From Toxoplasma gondii ME49 (taxonomy: Eukaryota; Apicomplexa; Conoidasida; Eucoccidiorida; Sarcocystidae), in the NCBI RefSeq assembly GCF_000006565.2, contig NC_031468.1, positions 124,001 to 188,000 on the forward strand: DNA of 64,000 bases, in the 5' to 3' direction. Shown here piece after piece: positions 25,698 to 37,883 of the stretch (the stretch's first letter is position 1; every line of letters begins with the position of its first letter). The translations under genes were made by a program, and so were the position numbers. The notes beneath the pieces were generated by a model. The model had not been told where the DNA came from. It saw only the letters and a list, made by a program, of their open reading frames with translations, and did not search any database.

Positions 25698-28054
25698 TGC
25701 TAGCGGAAACGACAGCGGGTCTACACGGCAAAAAATCGCTGAATCAAGTGCCAAGTCACTCCCTTGAACGAAGGTACGCCAGGAATACAATAGGGTGTTG
25801 CACTACGGTGAATTCATGGTCTGATCCACGGCCAATCATTCAAGAGACTCCGCCACAATTGGGAAAGGTACTGCTACACGGGAACTCCCGCTGGTGCCAA
25901 ATCCCGGGGCCTTGATGAAATGATTTACGCGGAGGAGCCAAGACTGCTCTCGTCACCGAATAAACTCAAGCTCTTCAGAAGAAGAAAGGAACCACGAGAC
26001 ATAGATAGGAAAACGTTTGTTAGAAAAGAGCGTGGGACCCTCGCGGCGGTAGTCGAGACGTGGTCACCTCTCGGCTGATGCCTCCCGCAGGAGCGGAACG
26101 GGGCCAGGACTGGGAAGCCTGCATCGCGTCGGCTACCGACTTTAAAATTACTTTTAACGTGGAACTTCACGTGAAACAAAAAGTGATCAGCTAGGCTTCG
26201 ACTCTGGGCATGCGGAATATGGCCATTTGTTCCGGAGCATTAAAGACGGCAACAGCCCAATCGCACACCATGTCCGGAGGCATACGGAGCACCATAACTG
26301 AACAGACCGTCCCATTCGTTCCTGTCTATTGACATGGTGGGGCTCAACATTTCTAGCCATTCACCATAACACGAGGAGGTGAGCGGGAAAATCGCTAGGC
26401 TTTGCTTGTCAAGCCGGACTGCTGTGGTAGGATTTGCCCGGCTTGTTTTGTGCGGCGCGCGTAGATGAGGAACGCCACGAACAAGGTGTCGGCCGTTGAC
26501 GTCCACGTACTGTAGTCGTCCATCGCTTTTAAAATTCCCCGCTGACCGTTACAGCTTCTAACACAGTCTATTTCTGTCAGCATACACTATCCACAAATCT
26601 TCCTACACTGCTTTCCGGCCGAGCGGGACTTTCCCAAATCTCGAAGATGAGAAGAGAGTCCGGCCAGGGCACTGTGCACCAGTGCTCGGAGTGTCGGGCA
26701 CATGTGCCACCCCTTGGTTTCGAGCAAACAGCAATACCGAATCACACAACAGTTTGACAGCTAGTAGAGGAAAAAAGACTCATTCTTGTAGTCACAACGT
26801 GGGCTGCAGACTAATTCTGAGAACGGTGGAACTCCATTCTTCTACATCCCTTTGTAATACGCCACGGCCTAGATGCTTCCGTTTCTCTAGGGAAGGAGCG
26901 GCAGCTCTCCGTGCTACCACACTAGCCGCATTTTGCTCAAGTATTTGAGTTGAAGTGTGGATGTTTGCCTTGCACATCGCGCCATGCGGCAGTTATTTTC
27001 TAGAGGATTAACGATTGTGCTGCAGCTAATCCAAGCAAACGAACTGTTTTGTTCATAAGCAATGTTGCGTCATGCAGCGTGCAGTCGGAAGTCAAACCCT
27101 CCTTGAAAGTGACCATCTCTCTTTTATACACGCGTATAGGTGATTTTTATCCTCTCTGGAGTTATTTGGTTCTGAAAAAAAGGACCTGGATGTCTTATTT
27201 GTTCCTGCGGGTGCGGATAGCGGTTCCTTCAGCATAGTCGATACTCGGACTAGGGCCAAAGACTAGGGAATTGCAAGTGACACTGATTCCACATAAGAGC
27301 CTGGCACCTTAGTGCGCACCCTTTCAAGTGGAGTGCTGTACCAGTACTGGTTCCGAAGGAATCTGATAGTGTACTCGCCAAAGATGATCGAACGGTATCC
27401 AGTGGAAATTGTGGTTCAACTGCGTGGGTGCACTTCGAACGCTTTGGTGGCAACCTCAAACGTTGGTGGAACGCCTACTCAGCTACGCCGACGGATATTC
27501 ATTACGTATCGTTAAAAAGATTTTTCCCCCTTACAGCGGAATCTTTGCGAGGATACGAAGTGCGCTTTGTCCCGCAAGAGTCCAAGCGGCAAACAAGTTG
27601 CATGCAGGGCGTCCACGCATAACCGTAGCTTATTCTTGCAGGACTACTCCAGCAAATAGAAAAATCACTCCCTTATATAGAGGTGGCAGACACAAAGCAG
27701 AGAAGAAAATAGAAACAGCACGAAAGTCTAGATTCGCTGTGGCCCTTCGTGGGTAGGACTCCCGGTGCTGAAGGGCGGTTGACAGCACAGGCAACATTTG
27801 AGACAGCCCAGTCTCTCTCGATTCACCGATTCTGGATGCTCGCCTCCCCCATTTAAAACAGACAGACACATACTCGTGCTTCGGCTGAAAGGACCTTTCT
27901 CTCTCTCGGATCCTTCAGTAGGGTTCACCACTCCAGAATCTTGCTCCCACTCAACCATACAAGAACGTTTTGTTCCCTTAAAACTTTCAACGACTGGCAA
28001 TGCCTCCCGCTGTGTAGTTGCACCAGTAGCTTCTCTCTTTGGAGGTTCGGCAGG
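25698..28054. other. Divergent intergenic region (delta-tubulin / ROP promoter region)
   Basis: About 2.36 kb between divergent start codons, so it should carry both promoters and 5' UTRs. No long open frame with family features, no microsatellite, and no clear TATA box (not expected as a rule in coccidia). A GCTAGC hexamer lies immediately upstream of the delta-tubulin ATG at about 25698-25703. Confidence 0.6.
27599..27606. promoter_or_regulatory. TGCATGCA palindrome upstream of the ROP gene
   Basis: An exact TGCATGCA about 450 bases upstream of the ROP start codon. This motif class is bound by apicomplexan AP2 factors, but the same palindrome is scattered through introns in this window, so function here is only a suggestion. 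Confidence 0.3.
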
Positions 28055-29929
28055 ATGTACCAGCTACTGAGAATAAGGTCGCTGTTCATTTTTGTGTCAA
28101 TTCTCGTTCTACAGACGGTCACAGTAGCGGCGCTGGACGATGGCGCCGAGTCACTTGATCCACAGCCTACTGCAGGTGAGGGTGCAAAGGAGCTGGGAAA
28201 CAGAACAACTTCCCGAAGGAAAGATGCCGTTGCTCTAAAAACCGATGGAACATTGTCGGAGGCAGAAGCGAAACGCCCTGTGGAGGAGCGGTCACCGCAG
28301 TCCACGTATGACTTTTCTTCTGCAGCGTCCGCCTTTCAGAAGTGGGCGGACGGTATGACGCCTAAAAAGAAAGAACCAGATAATCTTCTGGTTGTGAAAG
28401 GAGATCGAAAACCGAAGGCCCCCCGGATAGCGGAAGACAACGGGACCGATGATATTGCAGTGGACGAAGGCAACGAGATAGAAGAAGTCATTCTTCCTCC
28501 GCTGACCACTTTTCTAGAAAGAGAGCACTACAGTGCAGTAGCTCAGATGCTCAACGGCATGCATGAAAGATACGAGCACTACCTCTCCGCGACTGTGTTG
28601 GAGGAGACCCGGGCGTTCCTTGACAAGGTGAAAGATCTCCGGAGCAATCACATCGAGCGATTCAACAAAGTAATCGGCAACAATGAATTTGCATTCCTTC
28701 GTCCCCTACGGTACTCCAGACTGCCTCACCCGTCCAGCGATGTGTTGCGCAATCTTCATCCAGAGCACAACGCAGTGGCTGAAAAGCACTGGAAACGTGC
28801 CTGGGGAAATCACTATGCCTCGGGAGAAGTCTTGAAAATCAAGAGACTCGACATGATTAACTACGGGTACGCGAGCGCCACGTACGCGGTCAAGCGCATT
28901 TTTCCGTACACTCTCGATCCCGACGACCGCCAGTCTCGGACCCTCGATCAAGACGGAGCCCTCAAGGTGTTTGTTGTGAAGAGAAATCGAATTGAAGTGG
29001 ATCTCGTCGAAGAACTGCTCCTCCACCAGACGCGCGCCTGGCGCTTTTTTCCTCCCGAACGTGCGGAGCAGCTGGCAGAAACGGAAGGTCTCCTGATCCC
29101 TGTTTCTCTGCTCAAGCTCGTGAACGACGATGACGAGGAGATCGGCCAGAAGGAAGACAGGATCAACGAACTGCTGGGTCCGAAGGGCGACATCCTCAAT
29201 GCGTTCCTACTCTACCCGCGTGCCTACGCGTGCAGCCTCAAATTCTTCCTCATCTCTTGGGGACGAACGGACCTTCTAATCAAGACGGCGCCAATGAAAG
29301 CGATGATCTCCATCAGCATTCAAATGGTCTACGCGGTCGCGTCACTCAATAGTTATGGACTCGTTCACGGACACATTCGACCGAGCAGCTTCGTCATGAC
29401 GACAGACGGAAAGGTGCTCTTGACGGACTTCCACACAGTTGTGGAGGAGGGCTCCAAACTCAGCTGTTCCCACAAACGCGTTCGTGCAATGGCGGACCTT
29501 AACGCCTCTCCGGAAGAGCTGGAATGCTCTCACCATGGACCAGGACAGACGTTCGAGGCGTCTTTTGCTCTCGACGCTTGGCGACTCGGAGTGAGTCTGT
29601 ACAAACTCTGGTGTCGAGAGTCTTGGCGTGAACCGAAGCCAGGAGAAACCTGGACCGAGCGTCTGACCACGAGACAAGTCGCTTTCGTCAAAGCCCAGCA
29701 GCGGGGACGCACGTCGCGTTCCGGCCTCGACCTCCAACACTGCAGAGCAGACACCCCTTCCTTCATTCTTCGTCTTATTCAGCAATTCCTCGAGCCGAAC
29801 CCCGAGACTCGGCTAACGCCTATCGATGCTGTCAAGGGAACTAGCCTCTTTCGCCATATGGAAAGGAGGTTGAAAGTCGTTCAAGATATTCGCGAGACCA
29901 TGCTGAGAAAGCGCAGCGAGGAGCTGTAG
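28055..29929 (+). CDS. ROP2-superfamily rhoptry pseudokinase
   Basis: Single-exon gene of 624 residues, typical of secreted rhoptry kinases that coccidia inject into the host cell. It starts with a signal peptide (hydrophobic SLFIFVSILVLQTVTVAA, cleavage likely near residue 27). An acidic/basic low-complexity linker follows, then an amphipathic helical segment (about 150-215) and a kinase-like fold (about 230-610). The beta3 lysine is present (GALKVF, K304) and a glutamate pair follows in the alphaC region (319-320). The HRD position reads HGH (438-440), so the catalytic Asp is missing, and the downstream Asn is replaced in RPSSF. DFG reads DFH (458-460), keeping the metal Asp. The APE-like element is SPEELE, and FALDAWRLGVSLYKLW matches the helix-F region. 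I infer a catalytically dead scaffold, as in ROP5-type proteins. I cannot assign a ROP number. Confidence 0.87.
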   Translation: MYQLLRIRSLFIFVSILVLQTVTVAALDDGAESLDPQPTAGEGAKELGNRTTSRRKDAVALKTDGTLSEAEAKRPVEERSPQSTYDFSSAASAFQKWADGMTPKKKEPDNLLVVKGDRKPKAPRIAEDNGTDDIAVDEGNEIEEVILPPLTTFLEREHYSAVAQMLNGMHERYEHYLSATVLEETRAFLDKVKDLRSNHIERFNKVIGNNEFAFLRPLRYSRLPHPSSDVLRNLHPEHNAVAEKHWKRAWGNHYASGEVLKIKRLDMINYGYASATYAVKRIFPYTLDPDDRQSRTLDQDGALKVFVVKRNRIEVDLVEELLLHQTRAWRFFPPERAEQLAETEGLLIPVSLLKLVNDDDEEIGQKEDRINELLGPKGDILNAFLLYPRAYACSLKFFLISWGRTDLLIKTAPMKAMISISIQMVYAVASLNSYGLVHGHIRPSSFVMTTDGKVLLTDFHTVVEEGSKLSCSHKRVRAMADLNASPEELECSHHGPGQTFEASFALDAWRLGVSLYKLWCRESWREPKPGETWTERLTTRQVAFVKAQQRGRTSRSGLDLQHCRADTPSFILRLIQQFLEPNPETRLTPIDAVKGTSLFRHMERRLKVVQDIRETMLRKRSEEL

Positions 29930-32061
29930 ACCAAAGCGCATCGGATTTCTAGGTAGCAACACGGGAAATGACACAGAAGCAAAAGGCACAGATACACACT
30001 GGAGCATGGCATTCAGGAAAGAAAAAAATCCTTCGGAAAGCAGTCCTAGTGATAGCGAAAAGGAAATGCTTCAAACGTGCCGGGTTGTGCTCTCGAATCT
30101 ACACCTATAGTCAAGCTTTAGCGACGGATTCGACTTTCTGGACCGCATACACTGTAGTGTGAAATTAAGTTCAGGTTTCCTTTCCATCGTTCGAGGCCCT
30201 GCACGCCGCAGTTGCAACAGCGTGTTGTTTCTAGTCAACCTCACATTTACTTGCATATCTTCATCCCTTCTCAACCATATGGATTGAGAGACAAGGGTAA
30301 AAACAGTAGTGGCTTGTGAAGTGGATATATCAGATCGTTTATCGAGAAAACGGAGATTACGGTAGCCGGCAGCTGAGACGCCAAGTTGATGCTGCTGTAG
30401 CTGCTTGCTTCAGAGGGTCCCCGACGCAGCAACAAGATATACTGTGAGCGATGCCATCCTGAATGTAACGTTGAAATAATCGCATTGATTCCATCGCAAA
30501 AGATGCTGTCGCGCTTGCGAGTTTGTCCTCAAGGCGCAAGTGCCGACACAGCACTTCGCATCGTGCGCTCCACAAAAACAAAGCAACAGAACAGTCAGCA
30601 ACCTCACGAAAAATCTTGCACACAACGTACAAGCCGACATTGTCCTTTACAGAGCTATCAGTGCAAACACAGTTGTGAAACACCACTGGTCCAATCGGTC
30701 TAGAGGGGCTTTTCAGACCTTGATCCGCCAAAATGGGAATTAGCTCGGAGTTTCTTTAGCCCCCGCACCAGTGCATTCGGAAGCTTGCGCCACTCTGCAT
30801 TTTGATTCCCTTTGTAACAGCAGATCAAGCACAATTGGGGAAGCAGTTACGATTGTCCCCGCCGATTTTTACACTGATATTCTTCATGACCCTGTTATCG
30901 GCAGGCACGTGCTCCACATGCTCACTCGAGTCTGTGAAGCACAGACACGGAAGCACTGTCGCAATATTTTCCGACATTCTAACTCTGTGCGACTGAAGAC
31001 CGTGCCATTCCAGGAGCTAAGCCATAGGATAAGGAAACGCCTGTCAGCATTTCCTGTTCAGTCGCTGCCTGATCGCCTTCACCTGACTCTGTTCTCAAAC
31101 TCTATTCGTCATGACGAAACTGTGACAGAGTTGCACGCGACTTGAAATTTCTAAAGGGGCTTCAGGCAGTGTGTTGGCAAGAGGAGCTAAGGCTCGGTGC
31201 GTTTTCTGCTGCATGCGACGACGTTTTGGAATATGTAGCGAAACCAGAGCCTGTGCCAGAAACACGAAAATTCTCTTCTTTCTAAGAGAAAAAGTCCGAA
31301 GTCGAGGAACAAGTCAAGTTGCCATTCTTGTTCCCACAACAACCGAGAGTTCCATTGTAACACATGAGCGCACAACCTCACATTTTGCGTCTCGACGTTT
31401 GCGTTCCCTCACACGCGCTGTTTATCTTGGTATGACAAAAGTACACCATTGATTGTTTCCAAGCACACGACCCCAATGCATGCACGCATTTGCTGCTCTC
31501 TTTACATACTCGCATTCCCGCCAAAACTCATAGTCAGCCAACTTCAGTGCACATTTGTCTCGCCGAGGGCGACGGTGTTAGGTCGAACTGTCACACATCA
31601 GTTAAAAATAAGAATTTCTTGATTTGAATGTCTTTGGCACACGCACTCGCGTCAACACAACCGTGGCGTTGCACTCATTCACACTCTCACTCTGGATGAG
31701 AGCCTCACGACGGAGAGTGAAGACGAGAGCCAGAGACTTTGCCCACTTGCCTCGGGCATTCGGAGCTGTACAGCGGCACACGTTGTTTCAGGATCTCGTC
31801 CTTTGCCGACAAAGAACGAGACGCGATTGGAGTAGGACGTCGTAGCTACTTCGCCCCTCTTCGTCCTCAAGCGTGCTGTCACGGACACACAGTACCTTCG
31901 TCCTGTCATGCTTGCGGCAGCAGGGCTGCTTGGCTACTTGCTCGCGAATCGTTTTCGGGCACTGTTGCTTCGTACACGACCCCAAGTTTGGAGAGAATAC
32001 GAAACTCCTTTTCACCGCCCAAAATGCTGAGTCGCACAACTCAGAAGCGGTTACTGAACAC
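29930..32061. other. Convergent intergenic region (ROP / AIFM3-type 3' ends)
   Basis: About 2.1 kb between converging stop codons. Several open frames of 60-125 codons occur on both strands, but none has family features, splice support or consistent bias. I see no gene, RNA or repeat here. Confidence 0.6.
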
Positions 32062-35000
32062 TCAGACCAGCCGCTTGACAGTCTTGGTTGCTGCGGTCTC
32101 CTGAAAGAGCCACAATCCGACACAGGAGAAACGAAAATCGATGAAGCGCACGAGCGCCCAGTTAGGATCGCGTTGCATGAAGAAAACCTTCGTGAGCCAC
32201 TCAGTCAAAGCCCGATTGAAAGCGCGTCTGTGTCAGCACAAACCTACAGCAGCTGTCAAGAACAATGGTGCCGCGGTGTCATTCTCTAGACTCGACACAC
32301 GCCAGTTTTTGGATGTTATCTTACCTTGGCAATCGCCAAAACATCTTGGGAGTTCTTCAGGCCTTGACGCAACTCGCCTGGTGAAGGCATCAAATTCTGT
32401 TCGAGCAGTTCCACCGCCGCCACAGCTACCGGGTCGCGTCCCATCGTGCAAACAGCGGTGACCTGCGAGAGAAAAGTTACAAGTCGGAGAAGAAACAATG
32501 CACTGTATGCGCCGGGATGGAGACAGAAAAGACTTCAACACACCAAAGTGTGCTTCGTTTTCCCTTCAGCAGCGACCGACTCAGTGTCAATCGTCCAGGC
32601 GGGGACGACGTCTGTTGCAACAACCACGAAGAAAAGAGCGACGCAACTCCGAGCCACACTAAGCACACAACAGGACAGCTCGGTAGGATAGCTGAGTGAG
32701 AAACATCGACGAAAAGAACAACATAACATAAGAGGGGAGTCAGGGAACTCAGTGGCGCCTTCTCACAGCTCAGCTGTCGACTTAGAGATGAAAGTGACCG
32801 CAGTTTTTCACAGCGAAGCACGAAGCGGCTGCACACCCGCGAGATAAAAAGAGACGAGAGATCAGAAGCACCGGGAAAAGGCGAACGCGCCTGGGAAGAA
32901 GCGTAGCAGCTACAAGAGGGACGAAACAGTGTGTCTGCTCCATCCTGACTTACGCGGTCATCCTTGACATAGTAGGCGACGAACTGTTGCTTGTCAATGT
33001 CCCCCTCGATAATGACCTCGTCGAAGCCACTGCCGATCCATCCTGCGAATCTGCCCAGAAGGCGAAGAGAGAGGCACTTCAAAAACCAGTAAAGCGGAAC
33101 TGAAACGCACGCACGACGCCACAGGCTGTCTCGAAGGCATACCCGTTCAGTGCAGCGCTTCCAGGAAACGGTAGCCAAAAACGAAGAATACATATGGTAA
33201 GCGAAAAAGCGAAACAACTCCCCAAACGAAACGAAAAGAGTCCATACGGACGGCATCCCGGCATCCTTGTACCTCCCCCTCCAGATGCACTAAGCAGGGG
33301 AAATGAGCACACAAACACAAGGCTTCTCCCCAGTTTGTCTCTGTCAAGTGTCTCTCCCTTCACGGCTGAGCGCTTCGCTTCCTCCGCGACGGTATCTCTT
33401 CACTGTTTACTCACCGCATGCCTTTGCCGAAAATCATGGACCAGAAGAAAGGAATCTGCGTGAAGGGAACATGGTGACCGAGCATGTTGAGCGCAGCGAC
33501 TCTCCCTTGCTGCATCGCCACGGCCCAGTGCTCCACGCGGATTTGCTCGCCTGCGGCAAAGCATCACAGAAAACGCGGAACGAGAAACAAGAAAGACTTA
33601 CACTTCGGACTGACTGCCTGAGACGAAGCACGAACCACGGGGGAGAAAGGTCTCGAGGAGAACCTAGAAAGAAGAACGCCAGGGCCTCTGGTCCATGCGA
33701 GGTGATGCGGCGCTTTGAGTTCCAACAGAGGCGTATCGCCGGTGAACGCAGACAAGAAAGCTAAGGAGACAGGGAAAAAAGGTCCTTTCGCGCGGAAATG
33801 GCCAGTGCACAACGAATCCCTAAAGACTCAAAAAACGGAGACGAGACCGTGGTTGCATGCACGCGCCCCAGGCGTCCACTTGTGCGGTCGACCCGACGGG
33901 GGAGAACTAACGCGTCGGAAGCAGCCTGGGAAAGCATGCACTAGAAACGGAAAACAGACACAACGAACCAGCGCGTTGGATTTGCGACTGTCTCTCAATC
34001 TCTAGCTGAGAGCTTGTGAGCCAACGACATCAGTGCCTTCACAATCTGTGGAGCATACCACTGCTCCCGATTCCAAGGAGAGCTTGAAGTACCTTCGCGT
34101 CTACTCTTTTGAGTGAAAGCATAGGGGCGTTACAGAACGGCCAGTGTATGGATTGCCTGGACGGTAAGGGCATCAATGCATGGCCCATTTCGGTTACAGT
34201 TTCTCTGCTCCGTAGCGTCGCAGCTCCCCCTGGGTGACTGGCATTGAAGTTTCTGGTATCGCGGCACTATCAAACAGACGCCTCGAGAAAACCAGCCGCG
34301 GAGAGTGAAGAGAAAACGAGAAAAATAGAGAAAACGAGCCTGTGCGTGGTATGACGTAAACGAACGCAAAACCGAAAAACGACAGCGAAGCCCAGGGAGG
34401 CAAACTCGCTGTTCACCAACATCGCTTTTCTACGAAGAAAATACCTCACCTGTCTTCACGTATGGGTACGCGGCGATGTCGCCAGCCACGAATACATCTG
34501 GGTTCGCAGGCAACCTGAGAAGAGACACCGCAAAAGGATTGATGGTGTAAACACATACAGCGCATCATCACTCGGAATACGCCTTTCTGCGGTCCACATG
34601 AAAAAGCAGGAGAAGCGCATTTGATGCATGCAAATCCATATACCGATAGATAAGCAGAACGCGAGTCACCCTGCACAAACGGAAACACAGGACGAAATGA
34701 CGAAACCGCTTGCCCAAGTTGTTGCATCCTCCACATTTGTATCCTGTGAAGGCGCAGCTCTGTGCCCAGGTTCACACGGCACACCCTGAGGCCTGCACCG
34801 CGTCGAGACGACCGCCCCTACCACAACAGGCTGCAGGAGTTCCCCACAACGTACAGTCCTCCACGAGCGACGACACAACTGCCAGACTTAAGCATAAAGG
34901 AGATATGCAGGTGAGTGCAGCTTCGTCGAGACGAAGCCGCAAACAGAAGCCCAGTGATGAATGTTCTTTTCAAGTCCGTGCAGGCGTCGAGAAACGCAGC

Positions 35001-37680
35001 GATGGGTGTTCTTTTCACCTGAGAAGCGGATCGGTGACGATGGCACCGTCGCGCGCGAGAGCGAACTCGGACTGGTCGGCGAGGAACTTCGTGGCGGGGA
35101 CCGAGCCTATGCCGACGATGACGACGTCTGCCTGGATGATTTCTCCAGAGGCGAGTTCGACTCCGGTGACTCTGTCGCGACTGGATCTGAAGAGGCATCG
35201 CAGCAGCATGAGACAGAAATCTGACCAGAAGAAGACGGAGCGGTTGATCCGAGTTGATCAGACGCAGCCGGTGAAGAGCGACGAGCCCCCGAAACACTCT
35301 AGGAAACAGCGCCAGAAACACCGATACAGGTCGTCCCTTGCCTTAGACGACTGTGGCCGATATCTGCAATTTTTAGACGCTTGAAAGTTCGATTCGTTCT
35401 TTTTGTCGCGCCGAGGCGACACTCGAAAAAAACGGCATTCGTTCCCCCCTCTTGGGTGCGATTTGTGTGGAAAAGAGAGTTTCTGTGTGCCGTTGACGTC
35501 TCCTCGGACGTGGAACCAGGTTGCTGGCGTAGACTACAGAGACCAGTCTGGGTGCAAAACGCGGTATGCGCGAGACGCATGTCCTGTCGGAGTTTCGACT
35601 GGCGTCGTCTTGGTTATCTACAAGATCGCTGCGAACTCGGAAAAAGCGGCCGTCGTGTCAACTGAGGTCTTGAACTCTGCACTCTTGTTCCCTCGTTGCA
35701 AAGCCTGTGTCGCTCCACTTTGCCTGTCGTCTGCCTTTGCGCTTTCCGGTTTGCCTTTGGAAGTTGTCCGTTTTTCCCTAAATGTTTCTGTCCCCGCTTT
35801 TCTCGGCTCCCGAAGAACTTACGTGAAGCCGACAACTTTGCTCTGGGGGTAGAACCGCACGCCTTTGCTGCAGATGAGCTGCTTGATGCTTCCACCCACA
35901 CGAGAGCCCAGGACTCGCTCGAACGGAACAGTTTCCTGCGAAGAGCAGCGAATGCGAAATGCGCTGAGGAAGTCGCAACGACGAGAGGTCGTTGATGGCA
36001 GAGAAATGGAGGCAAAAGAAAACGAACGTTCCTCGTCGTTCACATGCGTGTGAGCTCTCGCATTATGCCTGTACCCCCTTCTCTACTTGTCTTTCCCTCC
36101 TCGCTCTCCTCTTCTTTCTTCCTTTTCCGTTGGTCGGGTCCTTCTCTTTTTCTCCTACTCTGCCGTCTTTCCTTCTCCTCGATTCCCTCCTTCAAGTCTT
36201 TCTTTCCTTCTCGCTTTCTTCTTCGACCCCCCCCCTTGTTCTCTGCGTTTCTCTCTTCTTTCCTTCTCTCCCCGTTTTTCTTGTCGCATCACCTGCCCAA
36301 TGACTGTGACGTTCTTGCATCCGCGTCTATGGAAGGCGGCCGCGAGTTCGACGCCGACGAAGGAGGAGCCTATGATGGCGACTCTGGGGTCGGAGTTGAA
36401 CTTCTTGTTTTCCTCCAGAAACGCGCTGAGTTCCTGCAAATCGTTCTTGCCTCGCACCGTAAAGATGCCGCGAGCCGTTCCGTTCGGCAGCCCCGTCAGC
36501 CGCCGCGCTTCACTGCCTGTGCAGAGAAGCAGCTGCAGAAACGGACGAAGCAAACACAGAAACTCGTCGCAAGATGGAGAAAAACGGGAGCTTCGCCTCA
36601 AAATGTACAAGGTTTTTTCACACACACAAACAAGAGAGGCGCACCACACGCAAAGAGAAGGGAACAGAGATAAATGTCAACGCACGCATGCAACCATATG
36701 CACTTGCATATATATATATATATATGAATATATATATATATGTGTATATTTAGGCATACAGATGAATGTCTCTGTTTCTCTCTACCTATCTGCAGATATC
36801 TCTATACAGCGACATATCCATGAGGATGTGTGTGTGAAGACATCTAGTTGTGCATGCGCATTTGTGCATAGATGCTTGTACACATGTGTATATCGATGCC
36901 TGTATATCTTTCCCTACCTCTCTCCGCGCGCCTCTATAGCGTAATATACACGTAGCAAATGGATTCACCTCAAAGTGCATGCATGCGTCGATGTGTGAGT
37001 ATATAAGATACACGCGCAAGTACATGTAAATGCAGAGAGATCCGAGTCGTGCCTTCCCCGTACTTTATCGAATTTCACATCTGGGGCGTTTCCCTCGAGG
37101 CGGACAGTTTTCGTCTTCAAGTCCACGCCGACGGCGCGAGAGTTCAAGAGAACCTGGACGCCGAGGTCCTCCTGTAGAGCCTTCAGAGGACGGAGAAGAA
37201 CTGGAAAACAGAACACAAAAGACACAGGTGGATCCCACGGAGACTTCAGTCTAGAGGGAGACTCACGACGGACCCAAGGCTTCCTTCGCCTACGTTGCGA
37301 AACTGAAGTGACGACTGGGGAAGAAGAAACTCCCGAAGAACAGGTACAACGCCCCCAACGGTCAGGCGAGGTGTACGCAGAGAACTGAGAGCGAAAAGAA
37401 CTCGAGAAAACGACCTGAGACGACAAAAGCTTGGCTCACTGTTGTCAAGTTTCGCGTTGAGATTCTTCGTCAGCACCGGACGGTCATAGGGCGGAACCGA
37501 TTCCTCGCAGATCATTACAATCCGGCCTAAGGAGCACACACACACATGCGCATGCGCCTCAAAACCTTTTTACACATGCGAAAAAAAACATGTTCATACA
37601 CATTCATCTGTATTATTCAGGCATTTATACAACTTCATGCAGCTCTACCTGTAGGCCCGCACATCCACATCCATGCATGA

Positions 37681-37712
<32 letters not shown>

Positions 37713-37844
37713 CCATATAAATATGTATATACGGATATCTGTATTTCTGGAAGTATACCCACAGATCTGCACACAGTTCCATATTTCCTCGCACACATCC
37801 TCATGAAACATGCACAAGTAGCGTCACATATATCGGTACATCTA

Positions 37845-37883
<39 letters not shown>

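Noticed and set aside
34710..35384. 224-codon plus-strand open frame
   Set aside because: It is the reverse complement of the AIFM3-type exon 35186-35019 and its flanks; the minus-strand exon carries the conserved family sequence.
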